Source: Atribacterota bacterium (GTDB taxonomy: Bacteria > Atribacterota > Phoenicimicrobiia > Phoenicimicrobiales > Phoenicimicrobiaceae). Taken from it: 8,559 bases of DNA. Positions within the stretch are counted from its first letter, which is position 1. Every line of letters starts with the position of its first letter. The notes beneath the pieces are model-generated. The model ran no database searches. It worked only from the letters and a program-made list of their open reading frames with translations, and was not told the DNA's origin. A program made the position numbers and the translations under genes. Where the stretch lies: contig DAOUWX010000069.1 of the NCBI GenBank assembly GCA_030666935.1, positions 1 to 8,559 of the forward strand, written 5' to 3'. Below are positions 1-5,613 of this stretch, piece by piece.

Positions 1-150
1 ATGGGGCATTTGCTTTCTCCCATGCATCTGTGCCTGGTAGTAACTAGTGATTATTTTAAGGGAGATGTGGGGAAAATATATAAAATGTTAATTTTGCCTG
101 TAATAATCATTGCTTTAAGCGCTCTTATTCTGGTAATAGTTAGAACATAG
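1..150 (+). CDS. DUF401-like integral membrane protein, C-terminal fragment (5' end outside window)
   Basis: The reading frame is open from the first base and ends at the TAG at 148-150, giving 49 residues. The fragment begins GHLLSPMHLCLVV, continues with a short polar loop (TSDYFKGDVGKIYK), and ends in a strongly hydrophobic helix of about 20 residues (from MLILPVII) followed by a short RT tail. This SP-x-HLCL-x5-YF pattern before a last membrane helix resembles the end of DUF401/TIGR00529 membrane proteins, a family of unknown function that I recall from memory. The ATG at base 1 is probably an internal methionine, because the fragment starts inside a conserved-looking motif and has no upstream sequence to judge. 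It lies 54 bases before the HD-domain gene on the same strand, so the two may be co-transcribed. The membrane assignment is clear; the family name is less certain. Confidence 0.6.
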   Translation: MGHLLSPMHLCLVVTSDYFKGDVGKIYKMLILPVIIIALSALILVIVRT

Positions 151-190
151 TAAAGAAATATTTATAAATGATTATACAGATTATAAACGG

Positions 191-197
191 AAGGAGG
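191..197 (+). promoter_or_regulatory. Shine-Dalgarno site that fixes the HD-protein start
   Basis: AAGGAGG lies 7 bases before the ATG at 205. A GTG at 199 in the same frame would sit only one base from this site, too close for initiation, so the ATG is preferred. Confidence 0.8.
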
Positions 198-204
198 AGT
201 GAAC

Positions 205-1008
205 ATGAGAAAATCACCCAAAGAGATAGAGATAGAAAATGAAATATTGGCAATGTTAAGCGGAAAGTCGGCCATGGCAGCTTCTTTAATTTTTAATGAT
301 GAAGAAGCACAGGCTTTACGGAATTACGCCAATACAGTATCTATAAAAAGATTGGGTTATAATGATCATGGCCCGGTGCATATGAATAAAACAGCAGTAA
401 ATGCTTTGATTATGTTTGATATATTAAGTGAAAGCGGAATTAAATTTAACCTGGAAGAAGAAAAAATTGGCACCGCAGAAGATAGTAAAGTGGCGGTATT
501 AATATCATCTTTGTTACACGATATCGGTATGTCAGTGGGTCGGGAAAATCATGAACTGTTGGGAACCGTTTTTGCTACGCCGATTATCGAGAGGACCTTA
601 ACCAGGGTTTATGATAAAGATATTGAAAAGAAAACCATTGTTCATTCTCTGATTATCGAAGGTATTGCAGGACATATGGCCACTCAGGATATCCATTCTC
701 TGGAAGCCGGGCTGGTATCAATCGGAGACGGTTGTGATATGGAAAAGGGCAGGGCACGGATTATTTTTCTCTTATCCCGTACCCCTAAAGTGGGAGATAT
801 TCATAAATATTCTGCTAATTCTATTGAAAAAGTAGAGATTATCGAAGGAGAAGAAAAACCGATTAGAATAGTTGTAGAGATGACCGAGTCGGTCGGTTTT
901 TTCCAGATAGAAGAAGTTCTCTTCCCGAAAGTTTTAGCTAATCCGGCAAAACCCTACGTAGAGCTTTATGGCAAAGTAACAGGAGAAGAGATGCGGCGCT
1001 ATTTGTAG
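205..1008 (+). CDS. HD-domain metal-dependent phosphohydrolase
   Basis: A 267-residue soluble protein with the HD-superfamily metal-binding pattern: H59 in NDHGPVH, the H105-D106 doublet in SLLHDIG, further histidines at 116, 147 and 157, and a late aspartate region GDGCD (D175, D178). This order matches the H...HD...H...H...D arrangement of HD phosphohydrolases, which hydrolyse phosphomonoesters or nucleotides using one or two divalent metals. The last 90 residues (IEKVEIIEGEEKPIRIVVEM, then FFQIEEVL) look like a beta-rich C-terminal part, typical of a conserved group of stand-alone HD proteins in anaerobic bacteria and archaea whose substrate is not known. The start is set by AAGGAGG 7 bases upstream. 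It follows the membrane-protein gene by 54 bases and may share its transcript. No obvious terminator follows; the repeat island begins at once. The fold is well supported; the substrate cannot be predicted. Confidence 0.88.
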   Translation: MRKSPKEIEIENEILAMLSGKSAMAASLIFNDEEAQALRNYANTVSIKRLGYNDHGPVHMNKTAVNALIMFDILSESGIKFNLEEEKIGTAEDSKVAVLISSLLHDIGMSVGRENHELLGTVFATPIIERTLTRVYDKDIEKKTIVHSLIIEGIAGHMATQDIHSLEAGLVSIGDGCDMEKGRARIIFLLSRTPKVGDIHKYSANSIEKVEIIEGEEKPIRIVVEMTESVGFFQIEEVLFPKVLANPAKPYVELYGKVTGEEMRRYL

Positions 1009-1011
1009 GAT

Positions 1012-1039
1012 AGTATCGAGTATCGAGTATATAGTATAT
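1012..1039 (+). repeat. Heptamer array, AGTATCG/AGTATAT type
   Basis: Four contiguous 7-base units: AGTATCG, AGTATCG, AGTATAT, AGTATAT. The array starts 4 bases after the HD-gene stop codon. Confidence 0.85.
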
Positions 1040-1072
1040 TGTGAGGAAGAAGAAGGAAGCAAGGAGTTAAAT

Positions 1073-1100
1073 TCGTATTGCGTATCACGTATTGCGTGAG
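1073..1100 (+). repeat. Heptamer array, nCGTATn type
   Basis: Four contiguous 7-base units: TCGTATT, GCGTATC, ACGTATT, GCGTGAG. The last unit is the most diverged. Confidence 0.8.
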
Positions 1101-1128
1101 AAAAGTTACCCTATTGGCCAGTTAATTA

Positions 1129-1204
1129 TGTAATGTGTAACGAGTAACAAGGAAACTGTTTTTGAAAATTCAGAAAATAACCTTATTGCTCATTACAAAT
1201 TACC
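1129..1204. repeat. Inverted pair of heptamer arms around an A-rich spacer
   Basis: The forward arm at 1130-1152 (TGTAATG, TGTAACG and AGTAACA units plus AGG) and the reverse complement of 1181-1203 agree at 19 of 23 positions. They could form a long imperfect hairpin around the 28-base spacer 1153-1180. A related arrangement occurs at 5640-5722, and part of the spacer (1166-1180) resembles the spacer there. Confidence 0.7.
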
Positions 1205-1246
1205 TATCACTGTATTTCTATACGCTAAACTCTGTACGCTCCACGC
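1184..1246 (-). repeat. Nine in-phase reverse heptamers
   Basis: Read on the minus strand, the bases divide into nine 7-mers without a phase slip: GCGTGGA, GCGTACA, GAGTTTA, GCGTATA, GAAATAC, AGTGATA, GGTAATT, TGTAATG, AGCAATA. The sequence grades from GCGTAnA-like units to TGTAATG-like units within one array. Confidence 0.7.
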
Positions 1247-1272
1247 CATGTTTATTTACTAACGACTAATTT

Positions 1273-1346
1273 AATTGATAAATCGGCTAATCAGTGAATT
1301 GACACTAACTGGTAAACCGGGTAACCGGATAACTGGCAAACTAATT
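1273..1346 (+). repeat. Octamer array, AAYYGGnn type
   Basis: Units are AATTGATA, AATCGGCT, AATCAGTG, AATTGACA, a 2-base slip, then AACTGGTA, AACCGGGT, AACCGGAT, AACTGGCA, AACTAATT. Five units are contiguous at 1307-1346. The array ends one base before the GGAGAG of the thrC ribosome-binding site. Confidence 0.75.
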
Positions 1347-1358
1347 TGGAGAGAGAAT

Positions 1359-2855
1359 ATGGAAAATCAAAACCTTTATTATCAAAGTACCCGAGGAAGC
1401 AAGAAGAGAATCTTATCCGCACAGGCAATCATTAAAGGCATTGCCGATGATGGGGGGTTGTTTGTTCCCGAGACGATTCCCCAGATAAACAGGGATTTAT
1501 TCAAATTAAAAAATGTTGACTATAAAGAATTAGCCTTTTTGACAATGAAGGAATTTTTAACCGATTACCGTCAAGATGAGTTAAAAGATTGTATAAATAA
1601 AGCCTATGACAATAAGTTTGATACCGAGATCATTGCTCCCCTCAGTAAAAAGATGGGAGTATATTTTTTAGAACTTTATCACGGCCTGACCCTGGCTTTT
1701 AAAGATATGGCCTTATCCCTGCTCCCCCATCTTTTAAAAAAAGCTGCCCGGAAATTAAATTTTAACCGGGAAATAGTTATTTTAACCGCTACCTCTGGTG
1801 ATACCGGGAAAGCTGCCCTTCAGGGCTTTGCTAATGTAGAAGGGACCAAAATAATAGTATTTTTCCCTTATAAAGGAGTCAGCAAGATACAAGAAAGGCA
1901 GATGCTCACCCAGGAGGGGGCAAACACTTATGTTATAGGCCTAAAAGGAAATTTTGATGATGCCCAGAGAGAGGTAAAGGAGATATTCGAAGACCCCGTC
2001 TTCAATAAAAAGATAGGAGAGAAAAACTATGTCTTTTCTTCGGCAAATTCTATAAATATAGGCCGCCTAATTCCCCAGATAGCATATTACTTTTATGCTT
2101 ATTTGAATATGTTAGCTGAGGGCGAAATTAAAGACGGTGAAAAGATAAATATAGCTGTTCCTACCGGTAACTTCGGAGATATTCTAGCGGCTTACTACGC
2201 TAAAGAGATGGGACTTCCGGTTAACAAATTAATCTGTGCTTCCAATGAAAATAAGGTGCTGGCAGATTTTTTTGAGACCGGAGTCTATGATAAACGAAGA
2301 GAACTAATTATGACCATTTCTCCCTCGATGGATATCCTGGTATCCAGTAATCTAGAAAGATTACTATGGGCGATAAGCGAAAGGGAGGCCCAAAAGGTAA
2401 AGGAGTTAATGAATTCTTTAAAAGAGAAGGGTTATTACCGGATAGATCCCCAAATAAAGAAAAAATTAAGGGATTTCTATGGCGGCTTTGCCCCCCAGGA
2501 AGAATCCCGTCAATGTATAAAAGAGATATTCGAGGAGTCGAAATATTTAATAGACCCTCATACAGCAGTAGCGTATACAGTGTATAAAAAATATATCAAA
2601 GAAACCGGGGATAAGACCAGGACAGTTATTGTTGCCACCGCCAGTCCTTTTAAATTTACTAAAAGTGTGATGGAATCAATAGATAGCCGGTACAAAAAAT
2701 ATAATGATTTTGAATTAATAGAGAAGATGTCCGATTTAGCCCAGACCCCCATTCCTCCGGGGATAAAGGATATTAAAAAAAAACCAATTCGGCATAGAAT
2801 GGTTTGCGAAAAAGGGGAAATGAGGACAAAGATAGCTGAGATTCTAGATTTATAG
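1359..2855 (+). CDS. thrC: Threonine synthase (PLP-dependent)
   Basis: A 498-residue protein that converts O-phosphohomoserine to threonine and phosphate, the last step of threonine synthesis, in the cytoplasm. The N-terminal block YYQSTRG...IIKGIADDGGLFVPE (residues 7-37) is typical of the longer class of threonine synthases (about 430-500 residues, as in E. coli, yeast and clostridia). K115 in HGLTLAFKDMAL is the expected PLP lysine, TSGDTG (145-150) is the substrate or phosphate-binding loop, and PTGNFGD (268-274) and SPSMDI (321-326) are further family blocks. The usual HGPT before the lysine motif is HGLT here. The start is the ATG at 1359 with GGAGAG five bases upstream. An in-frame TTG at 1275 lies inside the repeat array and would add 28 residues with no family similarity. 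The beta-CASP gene follows after 14 bases, so the two are very likely one operon. Confidence 0.95.
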   Translation: MENQNLYYQSTRGSKKRILSAQAIIKGIADDGGLFVPETIPQINRDLFKLKNVDYKELAFLTMKEFLTDYRQDELKDCINKAYDNKFDTEIIAPLSKKMGVYFLELYHGLTLAFKDMALSLLPHLLKKAARKLNFNREIVILTATSGDTGKAALQGFANVEGTKIIVFFPYKGVSKIQERQMLTQEGANTYVIGLKGNFDDAQREVKEIFEDPVFNKKIGEKNYVFSSANSINIGRLIPQIAYYFYAYLNMLAEGEIKDGEKINIAVPTGNFGDILAAYYAKEMGLPVNKLICASNENKVLADFFETGVYDKRRELIMTISPSMDILVSSNLERLLWAISEREAQKVKELMNSLKEKGYYRIDPQIKKKLRDFYGGFAPQEESRQCIKEIFEESKYLIDPHTAVAYTVYKKYIKETGDKTRTVIVATASPFKFTKSVMESIDSRYKKYNDFELIEKMSDLAQTPIPPGIKDIKKKPIRHRMVCEKGEMRTKIAEILDL

Positions 2856-2869
2856 AGAGGAGAACTAAG

Positions 2870-4537
2870 ATGAAAATATCTTTTCTAGGTGCTGCCAAAA
2901 TAGTTACCGGGTCTAACTTCTTAATTGAAACCAAGAATACTAAATTTTTAATAGATTGTGGAATGTTTCAGGGAAGCAAACCGATTAACCGGATGAACTA
3001 CGAACCCTTCAGCTTTAATCCTAAAGAGATAGATTTCATGGTTCTATCTCATGCCCATATAGACCATAGCGGAAGAATACCTAAATTGATAAAGGAAGGC
3101 TTTAAAGGGGACATATATTCTACTAAAGCAACCGCCGATTTATGTTCCATCATGCTCCCGGATAGCGGACATATTCAGGAGATGGAAAACGAATGGGACA
3201 ACCGGAAGAGAAGAAGGTCAGGAGAAAAGTTGAGAGAACCTCTTTATACCGTAAAAGAGGCGGAAGAGAGCCTGAGATATTTTAAGTCGGTTTTATATGA
3301 CCAGAAAATAGAACTAAACGAAGAAGTTACTTTAAGATTTAGAGATGGCGGGCACATATTGGGGTCCTCTATAATTGAGTTGTGGATAAAAGAAGATAAC
3401 AGGGAAACCAAGTTGGTATTTTCGGGAGATTTGGGGAGGAAGGACAGGCCTATTTTAAAAGACCCTTACCTTATCGATGAAGCAGATTATCTGATTATGG
3501 AATCGACTTACGGAAATAGACTGCACTCCCCTTCAGAAGATGATACCAAAAAACTAATCTCTATTATAAATACTACCGTAAAAAGAGGCGGAAATGTGGT
3601 AATTCCTTCTTTTGCAGTGGAAAGAGCCCAGGATATAATCTATGAGTTAAACAAATATTATACTAAATATACCAAAACTGAAGACCAGGATTTTTTAAGT
3701 GTGCCGGTTTATGTGGATAGTCCGCTAACCGTATCAGCAACAGAGATATTTTTGAGAAATCCGGACTGTTTTGATGAAGATACTCTAAACCTCATAAAAA
3801 TAGGGAATAACCCCCTTGATTTTCATAATTTGAAATTTACCCGTACAGTGGAGGAGTCCAGACAATTAAATATTTCCAAAGAGAGTAAAGTAATAATTTC
3901 AGCCAGCGGGATGTGCACTGCAGGGAGAATAAAACACCACCTGAAACATAATCTGTGGAGAAAAGAATCCACTATTGTATTTGTCGGCTATCAAGCCAAC
4001 GGTACTTTAGGCAGAAGGATAAAAGAAGGCGAAAAAGTGGTCAAAATATTTGGGGAAGAAATCCAGGTAAATGCTGAAATATGCTCTTTGGAGGGTTTTT
4101 CGGGGCATGCCGACCGGGAAGGGATAATACAGTGGATAAAAAGCTTTAAAAACAAACCCCAAAAAATATTTGTGGTCCACGGAGAAGAGGAAGCAACTGA
4201 AGAAATTTCCAGGAAAATTGAAGAGGAATTAAATATTGTAACCCATATCCCGGAATTAGGAGAAAGTTTGTCTATTGAAGGAGAAAATATTTTGCCGAGA
4301 GGAAGAGTAAAAATAGATAGAAGGAGTAAAGAACTTAGAGAGATGGAGGAAAATATCGAAAAACTAAAATCAATATTCTTACCAACGTTCCAGAGATTGG
4401 GATACAAGACTAATGGCAGTACTGATAGCGAAGAATTAAACAATATAAAAAATAAATTGATTGAGATACAAAAAAATATATTAGATTTAAATATGATAAT
4501 TACCGAGAGGAAGGACAAAAAGGGAAATAAAAAATAA
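2870..4537 (+). CDS. Beta-CASP metallo-beta-lactamase-fold RNA nuclease (YSH1/COG1236-like)
   Basis: A 555-residue protein with the full metal set of the MBL fold: HAHIDH (H61, H63, D65, H66), H162 in GGHILGS, D187 in FSGDLG, and H437 in VVHGEE. The beta-CASP insertion, which marks nucleic-acid-cleaving members, follows: ESTYG (211-215), PSFAVERAQ (246-254), the SASGM-x-GRIKHH motif (344-357) and the SGHAD motif with H413. The RMMBL/specificity segment ends near residue 470. Related proteins are endo- or exoribonucleases in RNA maturation and decay; the substrate cannot be read from sequence. Beyond residue 480 there is a charged, helical tail of about 75 residues with coiled-coil character, longer than the usual family length of about 450-480 as I recall it. 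There is no KH domain and no RNase J architecture. AGGAG lies 7 bases before the ATG, 14 bases after the thrC stop. Confidence 0.92.
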   Translation: MKISFLGAAKIVTGSNFLIETKNTKFLIDCGMFQGSKPINRMNYEPFSFNPKEIDFMVLSHAHIDHSGRIPKLIKEGFKGDIYSTKATADLCSIMLPDSGHIQEMENEWDNRKRRRSGEKLREPLYTVKEAEESLRYFKSVLYDQKIELNEEVTLRFRDGGHILGSSIIELWIKEDNRETKLVFSGDLGRKDRPILKDPYLIDEADYLIMESTYGNRLHSPSEDDTKKLISIINTTVKRGGNVVIPSFAVERAQDIIYELNKYYTKYTKTEDQDFLSVPVYVDSPLTVSATEIFLRNPDCFDEDTLNLIKIGNNPLDFHNLKFTRTVEESRQLNISKESKVIISASGMCTAGRIKHHLKHNLWRKESTIVFVGYQANGTLGRRIKEGEKVVKIFGEEIQVNAEICSLEGFSGHADREGIIQWIKSFKNKPQKIFVVHGEEEATEEISRKIEEELNIVTHIPELGESLSIEGENILPRGRVKIDRRSKELREMEENIEKLKSIFLPTFQRLGYKTNGSTDSEELNNIKNKLIEIQKNILDLNMIITERKDKKGNKK

Positions 4538-4549
4538 AATTATTTAAGT

Positions 4550-4573
4550 AGGGGCGTATTGCAACACGCCCCT
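4550..4573. terminator. 24-bp near-perfect palindrome between convergent genes; possible two-way terminator and dispersed palindromic repeat
   Basis: Arms AGGGGCGTATTG (4550-4561) and CAACACGCCCCT (4562-4573) pair with a single A-C mismatch. Eight outer pairs are perfect and six of these are G-C. It lies 12 bases after the beta-CASP stop. No strong T-run follows in either direction, so termination is plausible but not textbook. GTAGGGGCG...CGCCCC palindromes are, from memory, common repeats in many bacterial genomes, so this may be a mobile palindromic unit that serves as a terminator. Confidence 0.6.
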
Positions 4574-4577
4574 TGAT

Positions 4578-4614
4578 AAAAGCTAAAGGTTAAAGCATTT
4601 TCGCTTCCTTAGCT
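4578..4614 (-). terminator. Probable Rho-independent terminator of the marR-trx operon
   Basis: On the minus strand, AGCTAAGG (4614-4607) pairs with CCTTTAGCT (4589-4581) with one bulged base. An inner AAGC/GCTT stem closes the loop, and TTTT follows at 4581-4578. It begins 17 bases past the thioredoxin stop. Confidence 0.6.
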
Positions 4615-4631
4615 GGATTGGGGTAAGTAAA

Positions 4632-4967
4632 TTAAAGAATAGGATCAAGTTTTTCTTGTAACTTTTCTTTAGGCATTACTCCTACTGTTCGGCCAACTTC
4701 CTCGCCTTCCTTAAAGACGATTAGGGTAGGTATGCCCTGGATGCCATATTGGGCTGCAATGTTCTGGTTCTTATCGGTATTTAGTCTGCACACCTTGAGT
4801 TTACCCACATTTTCCTCGGCTAATTTTTCAATGATTGGTTCTAACATCCGGCAAGGCATACACCAAGGAGCCCAAAAATCTACCAATGTAGGGATGGTAG
4901 ATTCCAAAACTTCCTGCTTGAAGTTATTTCCATTTACTTCTACTTCTAATGATTTACTGTTTCCCAT
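4632..4967 (-). CDS. Thioredoxin with a C-M-P-C active site
   Basis: A 111-residue thioredoxin-fold protein, about the usual length (105-110). The redox centre is FWAPWCMPCR, with C36 and C39 as the active-site pair; M37 replaces the glycine of the classical WCGPC. Other hallmarks are present: buried D30 in LVDFWA, the cis-proline P80 in GIPT, and a glycine-containing end to the sheet (EVGRTVG). A third cysteine (C60) lies in KVCRLN. No signal peptide is present, so it acts in the cytoplasm as a disulfide reductase for client proteins. The start ATG has AAAGGAGG 9 bases upstream (4977-4984). The gene follows marR by 21 bases on the same strand and probably shares its promoter. The altered dipeptide between the cysteines is expected to change redox potential or partner choice compared with TrxA, which is why no trxA symbol is given. 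Confidence 0.93.
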   Translation of the reverse strand: MGNSKSLEVEVNGNNFKQEVLESTIPTLVDFWAPWCMPCRMLEPIIEKLAEENVGKLKVCRLNTDKNQNIAAQYGIQGIPTLIVFKEGEEVGRTVGVMPKEKLQEKLDPIL

Positions 4968-4988
4968 CGATTCTTTCCTCCTTTATTT

Positions 4989-5408
4989 TTATTCTTGATG
5001 AAAAGTTTTAGTAACCAACTCTAAACCTTCTTTTATTAAGTCAAATTCTTTTGTTGATAATTTTTCCCTGATTCTTTTTTCGCAATTATTTCTCTCTCGC
5101 TCGATATCATCTTTAATTTTCGCTCCTTTGGAGGAAAGAGATAAAACGAAAGATCTCCTGTCTTCCGGGTTGGTCGTTCTTACCAGTAATTTTTTTCTAA
5201 CCAGACTATCAATTATCCGACTACCCCGGGAAGGAGATAGACCCATCTTTTTAGATAAAACATTACAGGTTATTTTTTCTGTTGTCTTAATTTCCATAAC
5301 TGCCTTGTATTCTGCCAAAGAGACATTGCAAAGAGCTCTAATTTGTTTTTCATTTACCAGGCAATCTTTTTTTATTTCGATTATCAGGTCTACCAGTTTT
5401 TTCTCCAT
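4989..5408 (-). CDS. MarR-family winged-helix regulator, cysteine-rich
   Basis: A 139-residue protein of normal MarR length. The winged-helix DNA-binding domain spans about residues 44-95: ITCNVLSKKMGLSPSRGSRIIDSLVRKKLL is the helix-turn-helix and NPEDRRSFVLSLSSKG the wing with its conserved DRR. Helices at both ends should form the dimer interface. Four cysteines (16, 27, 48, 109) are unusual for so short a regulator and could sense thiol or redox state. The start is the ATG at 5408 with AGAGG 11 bases upstream. A longer frame begins with a TTG at 5453, but that codon overlaps the promoter -10 box and would not be in the mRNA. The thioredoxin gene follows 21 bases after the stop. The palindromic half-sites over the promoter suggest autorepression. 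The effector is unknown. Confidence 0.88.
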   Translation of the reverse strand: MEKKLVDLIIEIKKDCLVNEKQIRALCNVSLAEYKAVMEIKTTEKITCNVLSKKMGLSPSRGSRIIDSLVRKKLLVRTTNPEDRRSFVLSLSSKGAKIKDDIERERNNCEKRIREKLSTKEFDLIKEGLELVTKTFHQE

Positions 5409-5430
5409 CTTATTATCAACCTCTGTGTCA

Positions 5431-5454
5431 TTAGCAATATTTGCTATTAGCAAT
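5431..5454. promoter_or_regulatory. Probable MarR operator: three alternating TAGCAA half-sites
   Basis: TAGCAA-TAT-TTGCTA (5432-5446) is a perfect 6-3-6 inverted repeat. It overlaps a second perfect inverted repeat, TTGCT-ATT-AGCAA (5441-5453). TTAGCAAT occurs twice as a direct repeat 16 bp apart (5431-5438 and 5447-5454). The block covers the -10 box edge and the expected transcription start of marR, an ideal place for repression. Confidence 0.65.
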
Positions 5455-5481
5455 TATAAAGTATAAAAAATTATTTGTCAA
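5453..5481 (-). promoter_or_regulatory. Consensus sigma-70 promoter of marR-trx
   Basis: On the minus strand: TTGACA (5481-5476), a 17-base spacer, and TATAAT (5458-5453). Both boxes are perfect matches. Upstream of the -35 box lies a run of A/T tracts (5482-5515) that could act as an UP element. The expected start of transcription is near 5446, leaving a leader of about 38 bases before the ATG at 5408. Confidence 0.85.
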
Positions 5482-5613
5482 GTATTTTTTAAAAAATATT
5501 TAATTTTTTAAATTTTGCTCTTAAGGAGGGCGATTTTAAAGAAGGCAAATACCAAAGATTCGTTTTTGGTATGGTATTATATACAGTAAGCATGATGTGG
5601 TAAAATAAACAAC

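Larger units (their letters stand above)
1009..1358. repeat. Intergenic island of degenerate 7-bp and 8-bp repeats (island 1)
   Basis: This 350-base gap holds no gene. Most of it divides into short repeat blocks: AGTATCG/AGTATAT units at 1012-1039; a purine-rich stretch at 1043-1066; four nCGTAty units at 1073-1100; two reverse 8-mers at 1108-1123; forward TGTAAyG/AGTAACA units at 1129-1149; an A-rich spacer at 1153-1180; nine reverse 7-mers at 1184-1246; and forward 8-mers at 1273-1346 that run up to the thrC ribosome-binding site. The units share a pattern but are rarely identical, so the arrays look old and drifting. I found no convincing promoter for thrC here, although one must lie in or upstream of the island unless thrC is read through from the HD gene. 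Confidence 0.8.

Noticed and set aside
1299..1327. thrC promoter with TTGACA at 1299-1304
   Set aside because: The -35-like hexamer arises from an octamer unit and no acceptable -10 box lies 16-18 bases downstream.
1009..1358. CRISPR array
   Set aside because: The repeat units are only 7-8 bases, degenerate and contiguous, with no 25-40 base repeats, no regular spacers and no cas genes.
1275..1358. N-terminal extension of threonine synthase from a TTG at 1275
   Set aside because: The extension is translated octamer repeat, has no ribosome-binding site, and the ATG at 1359 has GGAGAG and aligns with the family start.
3991..4518. 175-codon leftward open reading frame inside the beta-CASP gene
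   Set aside because: It is antisense to a fully motif-supported gene; its Ser/Ile/Phe-rich product is the usual mirror of Lys/Glu-rich coding sequence.
5409..5453. Longer MarR protein starting at the TTG at 5453
   Set aside because: The codon overlaps the TATAAT box, upstream of the expected transcription start, and has no ribosome-binding site.
5128..5466. 112-codon rightward open reading frame opposite marR
   Set aside because: It is antisense to the MarR coding region and its promoter, with no family motif and no start signal.
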